Assembly: GCA_041752235.1 (NCBI GenBank)
Contig: JBGSHM010000006.1
Location: 62,001-126,000 of the forward strand
Length of the DNA stretch: 64,000 nt
Direction: 5' to 3'
Origin: SpSt-398 sp041752235
Lineage (GTDB): Bacteria; Bacteroidota; Bacteroidia; Chitinophagales; Chitinophagaceae
Below, in pieces: positions 27,476 through 37,047 of this stretch (position 1 is the stretch's first letter; each line of letters opens with the position of its first letter). The position numbers and the translations under genes are program-made. Under the pieces are notes generated by a model. That model searched no databases. It saw nothing but the letters and a program-made list of their open reading frames with translations, and had not been told where the DNA came from.

Positions 27476-30334
27476 ATGAAGAAGTTTTTTTTGGGGATGG
27501 CCTTTTCCCTGATCACCCTGGTGGGTGTCTTGGGCCAGGCTCCCAGGTATACGGCTACCTCTGATGGTGTAATCGTATATCTTGATCTTTCCATGTCGGG
27601 CAACATCGGAATCGTCCGCATTCAATGGGTCAACGACCAGATCGTGCGTGTTACCGCCGCTCCGGGTGTGGTGCTGACCACTGGGCCAAGCGAAGTGGTC
27701 ACGATGACTCCCGCACCCACGGAATTTCAATTGGTACAAGGTGAGCACCAGGTAGAACTTATCGGCAAAGAGCTTCGTGTAAAGATCCACTTGGGTTCGG
27801 GTGCCGTTACCTTCCTGAATAAGACGGGAGAAACCATTCTCGCGGAAAAAAGAAACCAGGGCCGGGTTGCTGTTCCTGTAATGGAAGAAGGAAAACCTTT
27901 GTATAAACTGACCCAATATTTTTCTTCCGAACCCAACGAATTTTATTTTGGCCTGGGCCAGCACCAGGATGATGTTTGGAATTATAAGGGGAGAAAAACC
28001 ATTTTCTTTCAAAACAATACGGAAGTAGCCGTCCCCTTCTTGTTATCCAGCAAGAATTATGGTGTTCTCTGGGATAATTATTCATATGGAGAAGCCGGCG
28101 ATGTGCGTCCCCTTCGACCTCTATATGCACTCCAACTGGAAAGCAAGCATGGAGAGGCTGGTTGGCTGACTGCCTCGTATTACAATGATAAAAATGAGCC
28201 TGGGCAACTGCTTTTTGAAAAAGCAGAATCCGAAATTGATTATCCCTATCTCAACGACCTGCTACGCAAAATGCCTAAGGAATTCAAACCCGTTACAGGG
28301 AAGATCGTTTGGGAAGGAAAAATATCTGCCGGACAAACAGGACCCTATCAATTCCGGTTCACTTATGGAGGCTATTTCAAAGCCTTTGTGGATGGGAAAT
28401 TGACTTTTGATAAATGGCGTCAGGCCTGGAATCCGGGTACAGCGCTTTTTGACCTGGTCATGGAAAAAGGAAAGAAATACAATATCCTTCTGGAATGGAT
28501 TCCGGATGGAGGAGAATCATATGTTTCGGCGCAATTCCTGCCGCCTCCGGTGGATGAGGCTGTAAACACGTTTGCTTTTCTATCCTCAGCCGCCCGCCAA
28601 ATTGATTATTATTTCGTTCAGGGCGCCGATGCCGATGAAGTAATCAAGGGATACCGTAGCCTGACTGGTAAAGCACCCATCGTTCCCCGTTGGGCCATGG
28701 GTTATTGGCAAAGCCGGGAAAGATATAAATCACAAGACGAGGTACTGAATACGGTCGCTGATTTTCGGAAACGTCGTTTTCCTATTGACAATATTGTACA
28801 AGACTGGTTTTATTGGAAAGAAAATGAGTGGGGCAGCCAGTCATTTGACCCTGCGCGGTTCCCACAACCCGACAGCATGATCGCAACCCTGCATGAAAAA
28901 TACCATGCACGGTTCATGATTTCTGTATGGCCAAAGTTCTATGAAGGCATTCCGAATTACGAGGCGTTTATGAAAAATGGATGGCTTTATACCCGCAACA
29001 TTGCCGACCGCCAGAAAGACTGGGTTGGCCCCGGTTATATATCCACGTTTTACGATGTATTTAATGAAAAAGCCCGTCAGGGGTTTTGGTCTTTATTAGA
29101 GAAAAACTTGTTTAGCAAGAAGGTAGATGCCTGGTGGATGGATGCCAGCGAACCGGATATCTTATCCAATGTATCTCCCGAGAAAAGAAAACAACAGATG
29201 CAACCGCTGGCGGGCGGAACTGCTGCGGAGTACATGAATGCCTATCCACTGATGAATGCAAGGGGTATCTATGAGGGGCAAAGAGGAAGTGATCCTTCTA
29301 AACGGGTATTTCTGTTGACACGTTCTGCTTTTGCCGGTTCACAACGCTATGCCGCCAGTATCTGGAGTGGCGATATCGGTGCGCGTTGGGAAGATATGCG
29401 AACCCAGATCATTGCCGGGCTGAATTATTCCATGTCGGGCTTGCCTTATTGGACCCTGGATATTGGTGGGTTTGCCACCGAGACGCGTTACAACAAAGTG
29501 CCCATGGACAAGAGCGATGAAGAAGAATGGCGCGAATTGCAAACTCGATGGTATCAATGGGGGAGTTTCCTGCCTTTGTTCCGTTCACATGGACAGTTTC
29601 CATTACGCGAGCCTTTTAATATTTCCCCGGAAGGACATCCCGCTTATCAGAGCATGTTATTTTATAGCCAACTCCGGTATCGGTTACTTCCTTACTATTA
29701 TTCGCTTGCGGGATGGGCCTATCACAAAGATTATACACTGTTACGTGGGTTGAATATGGATTTTAAGCTCGACCGGGCAGCCTGGTCCGTTTCCGATCAA
29801 TTCATGTGTGGGCCTTCCTTGTTGGTCAATCCAGTGTATCAGTATCACGCAGCATCACGATCCGTTTACCTTCCTGGTGGACAGGGATGGTATGATTTTT
29901 ATACCGGAAAATACCATGCCGGGGGACAAACCATTCAGGCCGATGCGCCTTATCAACGCGTGCCCGTGTTTGTAAAAGAAGGATCCATTCTTCCCGCCGG
30001 ACCCGCGCTGCAGTATACCGATGAGAAACCAGCCGATCCGATTACGGTGTATGTCTATGGAGGAAAAGATGCTTCCTTTACCTTGTACGAAGACGAAGGG
30101 GTCAATTATAACTATGAAAAAGAAAAGTGTGCACAGATTGAATTTACCTATAACCAGTCAACTAAAACATTGACCATTGGTGACCGGTCGGGTGAATTTG
30201 AGGGCATGTTAAAGAACCGTGTTTTTTATATTAAACTGATCAGCCCGGATAAGCCTTCCGGTTTTGACTTGTCAGGAACGCCTGGTAAAAAAATCAATTA
30301 CACCGGTAAGAAAGTGGTGGTGAAATTAAAATAA
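27476..30334 (+). CDS. GH31 family alpha-glycosidase with PA14 insert (alpha-xylosidase-like)
   Basis: 952 residues with a signal peptide (MKKFFLGMAFSLITLVGVLG). Order: N-terminal beta-sandwich, a PA14 insert at about residues 265-355 (GKISAGQTGPYQFRFTYGGY), then the GH31 barrel with nucleophile D556 in WWMDASEPD and acid/base D633 in WSGDIGARWE, then C-terminal sandwiches. PA14-bearing GH31 enzymes such as Cellvibrio Xyl31A are alpha-xylosidases acting on xyloglucan fragments. Its presence in a mannan locus is therefore notable. Alpha-xylosidase is the best guess; alpha-glucosidase or alpha-galactosidase cannot be excluded. Confidence 0.88.
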   Translation: MKKFFLGMAFSLITLVGVLGQAPRYTATSDGVIVYLDLSMSGNIGIVRIQWVNDQIVRVTAAPGVVLTTGPSEVVTMTPAPTEFQLVQGEHQVELIGKELRVKIHLGSGAVTFLNKTGETILAEKRNQGRVAVPVMEEGKPLYKLTQYFSSEPNEFYFGLGQHQDDVWNYKGRKTIFFQNNTEVAVPFLLSSKNYGVLWDNYSYGEAGDVRPLRPLYALQLESKHGEAGWLTASYYNDKNEPGQLLFEKAESEIDYPYLNDLLRKMPKEFKPVTGKIVWEGKISAGQTGPYQFRFTYGGYFKAFVDGKLTFDKWRQAWNPGTALFDLVMEKGKKYNILLEWIPDGGESYVSAQFLPPPVDEAVNTFAFLSSAARQIDYYFVQGADADEVIKGYRSLTGKAPIVPRWAMGYWQSRERYKSQDEVLNTVADFRKRRFPIDNIVQDWFYWKENEWGSQSFDPARFPQPDSMIATLHEKYHARFMISVWPKFYEGIPNYEAFMKNGWLYTRNIADRQKDWVGPGYISTFYDVFNEKARQGFWSLLEKNLFSKKVDAWWMDASEPDILSNVSPEKRKQQMQPLAGGTAAEYMNAYPLMNARGIYEGQRGSDPSKRVFLLTRSAFAGSQRYAASIWSGDIGARWEDMRTQIIAGLNYSMSGLPYWTLDIGGFATETRYNKVPMDKSDEEEWRELQTRWYQWGSFLPLFRSHGQFPLREPFNISPEGHPAYQSMLFYSQLRYRLLPYYYSLAGWAYHKDYTLLRGLNMDFKLDRAAWSVSDQFMCGPSLLVNPVYQYHAASRSVYLPGGQGWYDFYTGKYHAGGQTIQADAPYQRVPVFVKEGSILPAGPALQYTDEKPADPITVYVYGGKDASFTLYEDEGVNYNYEKEKCAQIEFTYNQSTKTLTIGDRSGEFEGMLKNRVFYIKLISPDKPSGFDLSGTPGKKINYTGKKVVVKLK

Positions 30335-30344
30335 GGAACCGATC

Positions 30345-31427
30345 ATGAAACGGATTGCTCAGCTACAACGTGTATTTGCCTTTTTTTTGTTAACTATAAT
30401 ATTTAGTCAGGCCAATGCAGCCGACCTGAAATATTATGACCCCACAGATTCGCACATACGGTATATGGGGCGTATTGACTTTACCAATCCGCAAATGCCC
30501 CGTTTCTGGCAACCGGGTGTTACCGTTTCTTTTCGGTTTAAAGGCGAGGAGGCCCTTATCTATCTCCAGGACGAACAACTTTGGGGAAGCAACCAGAATT
30601 ATATCGAGCTCGTAGTCGATGGCCGCGAGATCCGGATGCAAACCAAGGGCAAAAGGGATACTATATCTGTAAAGGCATGGTTGAGCAGTTCGGAAATCCA
30701 CACGGTCATCCTTTGCAAGAATACAGAGGCCAATATCGGATATCTGGAGTTTGCCGGTATCCGCTGTGCAAGTTTGGTGAAACCAGCCAAGGCCCCCAAG
30801 CGAAGAATCGAGTGTATTGGAAATTCCATTACCTGTGGGGCCAGTGCTGATCTTTCCGGTATCCCTTGCGGAAAAGGGAAATGGCAGGACCAACACAATG
30901 CCTGGCTGAGTTATGGTTCGGTGATGTCCAGAAACCTGAATGCCAATGTGCATCTTTCTTCCGTTTCCGGAATCGGGTTGATACGGAGTTGCTGCAATAT
31001 GGAAATCCTGATGCCCCAGGTATATGATAAGGTGAGCATGCGCAATGACACAGTTCAATGGAATTTTAGTAAATATCAACCTGATCTGGTGACGGTTTGT
31101 TTGGGACAAAATGATGGCATTCAGGATTCTGCCCGCTTTGTAAGCAATTATATCCTGTTTGTAAAACGTATCCGGGCGTATTATCCCAAAGCAAAGATCT
31201 TATTACTCAGCAGTCCCATGGCAGACATGCGGCTCCGTGAATTCCATCGGTCAAGCCTAAAAGCTGTGGTAGAACAACAAACAGGGGAGGGGGAGTGGAA
31301 AATCAGGTTTCATGTTTTTGAGAAATCCTACATTGGCGGATGTGACTACCACCCCTCCGTAGAGGAACATGCGCAGATCGCAGCGGAACTGGTGCCAGTC
31401 ATTCAATCATTCATGAAATGGAAATAG
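30345..31427 (+). CDS. CE2-type acetyl esterase (SGNH hydrolase with jelly-roll domain)
   Basis: 360 residues. Signal peptide to about residue 25 (SQANA), a beta-sandwich at ~30-140 and an SGNH hydrolase domain from ~150: S161 in IGNSITCG, LGQNDG as block III, and D334/H336 in CDYHPS. This two-domain order is that of carbohydrate esterase family 2, which transfers or removes 6-O-acetyl groups on gluco/mannosyl residues. Deacetylation of acetylated glucomannan or galactoglucomannan fits the neighbours. Confidence 0.85.
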   Translation: MKRIAQLQRVFAFFLLTIIFSQANAADLKYYDPTDSHIRYMGRIDFTNPQMPRFWQPGVTVSFRFKGEEALIYLQDEQLWGSNQNYIELVVDGREIRMQTKGKRDTISVKAWLSSSEIHTVILCKNTEANIGYLEFAGIRCASLVKPAKAPKRRIECIGNSITCGASADLSGIPCGKGKWQDQHNAWLSYGSVMSRNLNANVHLSSVSGIGLIRSCCNMEILMPQVYDKVSMRNDTVQWNFSKYQPDLVTVCLGQNDGIQDSARFVSNYILFVKRIRAYYPKAKILLLSSPMADMRLREFHRSSLKAVVEQQTGEGEWKIRFHVFEKSYIGGCDYHPSVEEHAQIAAELVPVIQSFMKWK

Positions 31428-31428
31428 G

Positions 31429-33426
31429 ATGAAAAGAAAATTATTACGTGCTGTACTCAGCACCTTTTTTTTGTTGACCCTGACCGGGGTACAGGCACAA
31501 AAGCAAAAAACATGGCAACTAAGTTCACCCGACAAAGGGAACCAGATTCAGGTTGTATTTGATGGTGTTATTAAATGGTCCGTCACCCACGATGGGGTAA
31601 GGATCCTCGAGTCGTCCCCCCTTTCCCTGGAAGGACCGGGTTGGGATATTTACCCTGGCACCGGACAAGTGGTAAAGGTTAAAAACAGGACTGTTTCAGA
31701 TACGATCCGAACGGTTGCCTACAAAAAGGCTTTTGTAAAGAACCATTTCAATGAAATGGAACTGGTGTGCAAAGGTGACTACAGTATAATTTTTCGGGCC
31801 TATGACAATGGAGTGGCCTATCGGTTTGTGACCAGGAAACAAAACGAGCAGGTAGTGATGCAGGAAAATGTGCAGTTTAAATTTGAAGGAGATAAAACCC
31901 TGTTTATTCCTTTTACATCAGATATACGTCAAGGCGAAAGATATTCCTGTGCGTTTGAAGAATTCTATACCCAGTTGCCAGTATCAGCTTTTCCAGGAGA
32001 TACGCTGGCTTATCTCCCTATGATGGTGGTGGTGAATGATTCCCTCAAAGCTGTATTGCTCGAAGCAGATGTTCAGGACTATCCGGCCATGTTTATTCAG
32101 AAGGATGGATCCGGACCTAATGCCCTGAAAGGGGTGTTTGCTCCTTATCCAGCCAAGGAAGAGGCAGGGCCGAAGTACTGGATCAATTATGCGGTGACAG
32201 CCAGGGAGAAGTATATTTCCCGAACCAGTGGTACCCGCAATTTTCCCTGGCGGGTTATTGCCATCAGTGATCGTGATGCTGAACTGCTCAATAATGACCT
32301 GGTGCAGCAATTGTCAGAACCCTCCAAAATCACAGATCCAACCTGGATAAAACCCGGGAAAGTTGCCTGGGACTGGTGGAATGACTGGAACATTACCGGA
32401 GTAGATTTCAAAGCCGGCATCAATACAGAAACATACAAACATTATATCGATTTCGCATCCCGCAACGGGCTGGAATATGTGATACTGGATGAAGGGTGGA
32501 GTGAAGATTTGGACCTGACTAAGCGAAATACATCGATTGACCTTCAGGGCATCATTGATTATGCCAAAGGTAAAAATGTGGGCATCATACTTTGGTCTAC
32601 CTGGTATGCCATTACGCGTAACCTTGAAGCGTATTGCACGGAATTCGCCGCGATGGGAGTAAAAGGGTTCAAGGTTGATTTTATCGACCGCAATGACCAA
32701 AAGGCCATTAAGTCCTGTTACGAGATCGCTTCTGTAGCCGCCAGGCACCACCTCTTACTGGATTTTCATGGCATGTTTGCACCACAGGGATTGCAGGTGA
32801 CCTGGCCTAATGTGATCAATTTTGAAGGAGTCAGGGGAATGGAATACATGAAATGGAGTGCTGATGACCGCGTACCCGAACATGCGGTGCGCCTTCCATT
32901 TATTCGCATGATGGCAGGCCCCATGGATTATACACCTGGTGCATTTCGAAATCGTACACGCAAAAATGCGGTACCAAGTAATTCCCTCCCACAAAGCCTG
33001 GGTACCCGATGTAACCAGATGGCCATGTTTATCGTTTACGAATCTCCCTTGCAAATGTTGGCCGATAATCCCACCATTTATACAAAAGAACAGGCCTGCA
33101 CAGACTTTTTGAGTGCGGTGCCTACCATTTTTGATGAAACCAGGGCCCTGGATGGACGCTTTGGAGAGTATGTCGTTATGGCCAGAAGAAAAGGGCAGAA
33201 TTGGTATATCGGTGCGTTGAGTAACTGGACAGAAAGAGATCTGGAATTGGATCTTTCTTTTCTACCTTCAGGAAACTACCGGGCGCTGATTTTTCGGGAT
33301 GGGATAAATGCTTCCCGTGATGCTTCGGATTATGTGCAGGAAGAAAGAACCCTTACACCCGGAAAATATTCATTCCATGTGGCCCCCGGAGGCGGTTTTG
33401 CGATTAAACTAACACCCTTAAATTAA
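31429..33426 (+). CDS. GH97 retaining alpha-galactosidase
   Basis: 665 residues with a signal peptide (to about residue 23, GVQAQ). GH97 order: N-terminal beta-super-sandwich, (beta/alpha)8 barrel and C-terminal sheet. The nucleophile is D417 in FKVDFIDRNDQ, the Asp that defines the retaining branch (as in the Bacteroides GH97 alpha-galactosidase), rather than the Glu pair of inverting SusB alpha-glucosidases. It should strip alpha-1,6-galactose from galactomannan fragments in the periplasm. It begins one base after the esterase stop codon, indicating tight coupling. Confidence 0.93.
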   Translation: MKRKLLRAVLSTFFLLTLTGVQAQKQKTWQLSSPDKGNQIQVVFDGVIKWSVTHDGVRILESSPLSLEGPGWDIYPGTGQVVKVKNRTVSDTIRTVAYKKAFVKNHFNEMELVCKGDYSIIFRAYDNGVAYRFVTRKQNEQVVMQENVQFKFEGDKTLFIPFTSDIRQGERYSCAFEEFYTQLPVSAFPGDTLAYLPMMVVVNDSLKAVLLEADVQDYPAMFIQKDGSGPNALKGVFAPYPAKEEAGPKYWINYAVTAREKYISRTSGTRNFPWRVIAISDRDAELLNNDLVQQLSEPSKITDPTWIKPGKVAWDWWNDWNITGVDFKAGINTETYKHYIDFASRNGLEYVILDEGWSEDLDLTKRNTSIDLQGIIDYAKGKNVGIILWSTWYAITRNLEAYCTEFAAMGVKGFKVDFIDRNDQKAIKSCYEIASVAARHHLLLDFHGMFAPQGLQVTWPNVINFEGVRGMEYMKWSADDRVPEHAVRLPFIRMMAGPMDYTPGAFRNRTRKNAVPSNSLPQSLGTRCNQMAMFIVYESPLQMLADNPTIYTKEQACTDFLSAVPTIFDETRALDGRFGEYVVMARRKGQNWYIGALSNWTERDLELDLSFLPSGNYRALIFRDGINASRDASDYVQEERTLTPGKYSFHVAPGGGFAIKLTPLN

Positions 33427-33432
33427 TCGATC

Positions 33433-34380
33433 ATGCGAAATACACTATTGACCTTATTGTTTGCCGTTCTTTTTCTGTCCGTTTTTGGACAGCCTGTTAA
33501 GGAACATGGGGCATTGTCGGTAAAAGGCACACAGCTTGTAGATGAAAAGGGGGCGCCGGTTGTATTGCACGGCATGAGTTTTGGCTGGCACAACCTTTGG
33601 CCGCGTTTTTATAATAAAGAGGCCGTTCATGAATTGGTGACGCAGTGGAACTGTACGGTGGTTCGTGCTTCTATGGGAATAGAACTCAATGACAGTGGTT
33701 ATCTCAAATTACCAGGACATTCAGAAAAACTGATGCGCCGGTTGATCGATGCTTGTATCCGGGAGAATGTATATGTCATAGTGGATTGGCATGACCACAA
33801 TATTCATGAGAAAGAGGCTGTTGATTTTTTTGCCCGGTTAGCAGCAGACTATGGTAACAATCCCCATGTCATCTGGGAAATTTTCAATGAACCCGATTAT
33901 GAAACATGGCCCGAAGTGAAAGCATATTCAGAAAAAGTGATCGCATCCATACGAAAGCATGACCCGGATAATATTATTTTAGTGGGTTCACCCAAATGGG
34001 ACCAGGACCTTCAATTGCCTGCCGCAGACCCCATAAAGGGTTATTCCAATTTGATGTACACCATGCACTTTTATGCTGGTACCCATAAGAAATGGTTACG
34101 TGACCGGACAGATGAGGCCATCAAAGCCGGTCTGCCCATTTTTGTTTCTGAATGTGCCGGTATGGAAGCCACAGGCGATGGGCCCTTGGATGAAAAAGAG
34201 TGGGAGGCCTTTGTTACCTGGATGGATGATCGAAAAATAAGCTGGGTAGCCTGGTCGGTATCAGATAAGAATGAGACCTGCTCTGTGCTATTACCTGCCG
34301 CCAGTTCAAAAGGAAAATGGAAGGATGATGTAATAAAAACCTGGGGTAAGGTTGCGAAGCAGTATCTAAAGAAATATTGA
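33433..34380 (+). CDS. GH5 endo-glucanase/mannanase (cellulase-like)
   Basis: 315 residues, signal peptide to about residue 19 (LFLSVFG). Acid/base E153 in VIWEIFNEPD and nucleophile E240 in PIFVSECAGME; HGMSFGWHNLWPRFYN and DWHDHN are typical of GH5_2-like cellulases. The residue after the nucleophile is Cys where most relatives have Trp/Tyr/Phe. It could cut the glucosyl stretches of glucomannan, complementing the GH26 and GH5_7 enzymes. It is the last gene of the PUL and is followed by a terminator hairpin. Confidence 0.9.
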   Translation: MRNTLLTLLFAVLFLSVFGQPVKEHGALSVKGTQLVDEKGAPVVLHGMSFGWHNLWPRFYNKEAVHELVTQWNCTVVRASMGIELNDSGYLKLPGHSEKLMRRLIDACIRENVYVIVDWHDHNIHEKEAVDFFARLAADYGNNPHVIWEIFNEPDYETWPEVKAYSEKVIASIRKHDPDNIILVGSPKWDQDLQLPAADPIKGYSNLMYTMHFYAGTHKKWLRDRTDEAIKAGLPIFVSECAGMEATGDGPLDEKEWEAFVTWMDDRKISWVAWSVSDKNETCSVLLPAASSKGKWKDDVIKTWGKVAKQYLKKY

Positions 34381-34388
34381 ATAAAAAA

Positions 34389-34416
34389 AACCTTCAGTTT
34401 TGCTGAAGGTTTTTTT
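34389..34416. terminator. Bidirectional terminator between the PUL and tRNA-Leu
   Basis: The stem CCTTCAG/CTGAAGG (34391-34397 and 34403-34409) with a short loop is flanked by an A-run on one side and a T-run on the other. It can therefore stop both the PUL transcript and the minus-strand tRNA-Leu transcript. Confidence 0.85.
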
Positions 34417-34417
34417 G

Positions 34418-34501
34418 TGCCCGGGACTGGATTCGAACCAGCACGCCGTTTCCAGCGCCACCACCTCAAGGTGGTGCGTCTACCAATTTCGCCACCCGGG
34501 C
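34418..34501 (-). tRNA. tRNA-Leu (GAG)
   Basis: 84 bases on the minus strand. Acceptor GCCCGGG pairs with CCCGGGC, discriminator A; D-loop AATTGGTAGACGC; anticodon stem CCACC/GGTGG with loop TTGAGGT, anticodon GAG; a long variable arm; T-loop TTCGAATCC. The 3' CCA is not encoded. It lies downstream of the histidine kinase gene on the same strand. Confidence 0.95.
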
Positions 34502-34537
34502 CCCAATTCAACCCTTTCAGGTTAAGGGACGGCAAAA

Positions 34538-35701
34538 TTAAGGATTTGCGGCTTTCAAAACAATTCTGAACGTGGTTCCTTTTCCGGGTTCAGAGCTTTT
34601 TACAAAGATCTCACCCTTGTGGTATTGTTCCATTATCCGTTTGGAGAGACTGAGCCCCAGTCCCCAACCGCGTTTCTTGGTGGTAAAACCGGGTTTAAAG
34701 ATGCGGGCGACATTCTGTTTGCTAATTCCTTTGCCCGTATCACATACATCGATCTGGATATCCTGATGGTGTTTATGGATATCCACATGAATAGCGCCTT
34801 TCCCTTCCAGTGCATCGAGGGCATTTTTGAGCAGGTTTTCGATCACCCAATCGAACAGCGGGCCTGAGATAGGGGCGGTGAGGCTGGTTTCGCCATGAGT
34901 ATTGAGCGAGAATTGGACCTTTCCGGCGGCCCGTTTCTTCATGTATTCCATCATTTCCTGTACCTGGGCGATGATATCCCTTTCTTCCAGGTGGGGGATA
35001 CTGCCGATCTTACCAAATCGATCAGAAACCAGGCGTAGTCGGTTTACATCTTTTTCCAGTTCGGTGACGATCTTCTCATTGTTGGGGTCCTGTTTCATCA
35101 TCTCCACCCAGCCCTCCAGCGAGGATACCGGTGTACCAAGTTGGTGAGCGGTTTCTTTCGCCATACCGGCCCAAACCTGGTTCTGCGAAGAACGATAACT
35201 GCTGCGCAAAGCAAGAATGGTCACGAGAATAAATAAGGCAACGATCAGGAGTTGTACCAGTGGGTAATATCGAACTTCCTGTTGCAGGCGGGTATTCCCG
35301 TAATAATATTTGTTGTAGGTGACCGGTTCGTTTGTGATCTCTACGCTAACCGGATCATGGATAGACTTGAACTCCGCCACCTTTTTTCGCAGATACTGGG
35401 TATCATTGGCTACTTTCAGGGAGTCGAGGTTGGTATATATGCCGGAGGGATTATCCTTTTCATCCGTTTCAATGATCGGGATCTCCGTATTATCCACCGC
35501 AATTTGGTTGGTAAACCGGATCACATTTTCATCGTTGGATAAAGCCTTTATCTTAAGTGATTCCGCGAAGGCGGTTACTTTGGCTTTCTCTTCGCGATCA
35601 ATCTTTTCACTCAGGTATTTGGAGTAAAAAATGGTACCCGTAACGATGATCATGGCTACCAGGGCCAGCAGGGTCCTCCAATTCCAAAAGGATTGAAACA
35701 T
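34538..35701 (-). CDS. Membrane-bound sensor histidine kinase
   Basis: 387 residues. Two membrane helices (about residues 10-26 and 150-168) bracket a ~120-residue periplasmic sensor. The HisKA box is KETAHQLGTPVSSLEGWVEM with the phospho-His in AHQLGTP. The ATPase has N-box ENLLKNALDAL, G1 DTGKGI and G2 WGLGLSLSKRI. No receiver domain or adjacent response regulator is present, so its partner is elsewhere. The input signal is unknown. Confidence 0.92.
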   Translation of the reverse strand: MFQSFWNWRTLLALVAMIIVTGTIFYSKYLSEKIDREEKAKVTAFAESLKIKALSNDENVIRFTNQIAVDNTEIPIIETDEKDNPSGIYTNLDSLKVANDTQYLRKKVAEFKSIHDPVSVEITNEPVTYNKYYYGNTRLQQEVRYYPLVQLLIVALFILVTILALRSSYRSSQNQVWAGMAKETAHQLGTPVSSLEGWVEMMKQDPNNEKIVTELEKDVNRLRLVSDRFGKIGSIPHLEERDIIAQVQEMMEYMKKRAAGKVQFSLNTHGETSLTAPISGPLFDWVIENLLKNALDALEGKGAIHVDIHKHHQDIQIDVCDTGKGISKQNVARIFKPGFTTKKRGWGLGLSLSKRIMEQYHKGEIFVKSSEPGKGTTFRIVLKAANP

Positions 35702-35729
35702 ATTTCGAATTTAGGAAGGATAGTTATTT

Positions 35730-36788
35730 TTGATCAAATTATTTTACCCGTTGAATCCATTACAACCCAAGGTGGCGATCGTTATTCTGAATTTCAATGG
35801 AAGGAAATTCCTGGAACAATTCCTGCCTGCTGTCGTTCACTCCGCAGAAGGGATCGCCGAGGTCGTGATCGCAGACAATGCGTCTACGGATGATTCGATC
35901 TCTTTTTTGGATCAACAATTCCCGTCTATCCGACTCATCCGGTTTAAAAAGAATGGTGGGTTTGCTAAAGGATACAATGATGCACTCGCCCTGGTAAAAG
36001 CCGATTATTATGTCTTGCTGAATTCAGATGTGGAGGTAAGTCCGGGATGGATACAACCGGTTATTCGTTTGCTGGAATCGGATCATGGTATCGCTGCCTG
36101 TCAACCCAAGCTCAAAGCCTACCATGATAAGAAGCTATTTGAATATGCCGGTGCTGCGGGAGGATGGATCGATGGTTATGGGTATCCCTTTGCCCGAGGC
36201 CGGGTATTTGACACCCTGGAAGAAGACAAGGGGCAATATGACCAGGCGGCCCCCATCTTTTGGGCCAGCGGGGCAGCCATGTTTGTCAGGGCCGCTGTTT
36301 ATCATGAAATGAAGGGATTTGATGAATTCTTTTTTGCCCATCAGGAAGAGATCGACCTGTGCTGGCGGATGCACCTGGCAGGTTACCGGATCTATTCCTG
36401 TCCCGAATCCGTGGTTTATCATGTAGGAGGGGGGACCCTTCCCCATGGAAATACCCTTAAGACCTTTTTGAATTTCAGGAACAACCTGATCATGTTATAT
36501 AAGAACTGGCCCTGGGCGGTCAAATGGTGGAAACTGCCCTTTCGGATGGCCCTGGATGGCGTATCGGCCTGGAAGGGTTTATTGGCCGGGCAGGGGGGAT
36601 ATTTTAAGGCGGTGGTCAGGGCCCATATTGCCTTTTTCAAATGGGTAATTCTGGGGCAGGGAGCCAGTGTTTTCCCCCAACGAAAGGGGGGAGTACCCGA
36701 GGGGGTCTATCCCGGTAACCTGGTATGGCAGTATTTTGTCCGGAAAAGGCGGATTTTCCGGGAAATTGTAAAGACACAGGGTTTGTAA
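35730..36788 (+). CDS. Glycosyltransferase family 2
   Basis: 352 residues counted from a TTG at 35730. A GTG at 35772 (giving MAIVILNFNG) is an equally good start because the fold begins there. GT-A features: VAIVILNFNGRKFLEQFLPAV, VIADNASTDDS, the DxD-like VLLNSDVEV, and EIDLCWRMHLAGYRIY near residue 210. It resembles rhamnosyl/dTDP-sugar transferases of surface polysaccharide synthesis. It is transcribed divergently from the kinase, and no other polysaccharide genes are adjacent. Confidence 0.9.
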   Translation: MIKLFYPLNPLQPKVAIVILNFNGRKFLEQFLPAVVHSAEGIAEVVIADNASTDDSISFLDQQFPSIRLIRFKKNGGFAKGYNDALALVKADYYVLLNSDVEVSPGWIQPVIRLLESDHGIAACQPKLKAYHDKKLFEYAGAAGGWIDGYGYPFARGRVFDTLEEDKGQYDQAAPIFWASGAAMFVRAAVYHEMKGFDEFFFAHQEEIDLCWRMHLAGYRIYSCPESVVYHVGGGTLPHGNTLKTFLNFRNNLIMLYKNWPWAVKWWKLPFRMALDGVSAWKGLLAGQGGYFKAVVRAHIAFFKWVILGQGASVFPQRKGGVPEGVYPGNLVWQYFVRKRRIFREIVKTQGL

Positions 36789-36811
36789 TTGATTTTGAAC
36801 CATTATTTTTG
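36782..36811 (+). promoter_or_regulatory. Promoter of the small membrane protein gene
   Basis: TTTG at 36782-36785 and TATTTTTG at 36804-36811, 18 bases apart, match the Bacteroidota -33/-7 elements. The ATG is 17 bases further on. The -33 element lies inside the last codons of the glycosyltransferase gene. Confidence 0.6.
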
Positions 36812-36828
36812 CAACACAAATAGAGAAT

Positions 36829-37047
36829 ATGAGCCAACACGCCGAATATCACGAGGAACTCCAGAAAGTACAGGATCGCGATTTCACACATAACTGGGTG
36901 TCTTCGTCCTCATTCCTGTTCTATCTTCAGGTAGCCTGTCTGGTGGCCTTTATCTTAGGTGGTTGTTATATGTTGTACAACAAGCGCTTTGAAAAGACCA
37001 AAGCCCCGGTACAGGAAAGTTCTCTTTATACTCCGAAGTACAAGTAA
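36829..37047 (+). CDS. Small single-helix membrane protein
   Basis: 72 residues: a charged N-terminus (MSQHAEYHEELQKVQDRDF), one membrane helix at about residues 30-50 (FYLQVACLVAFILGGCYML), and a short basic C-terminal tail ending YTPKYK. No family is recognised. It has its own promoter match and is followed by tRNA genes. Good start context and composition make it a real gene. Confidence 0.7.
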   Translation: MSQHAEYHEELQKVQDRDFTHNWVSSSSFLFYLQVACLVAFILGGCYMLYNKRFEKTKAPVQESSLYTPKYK

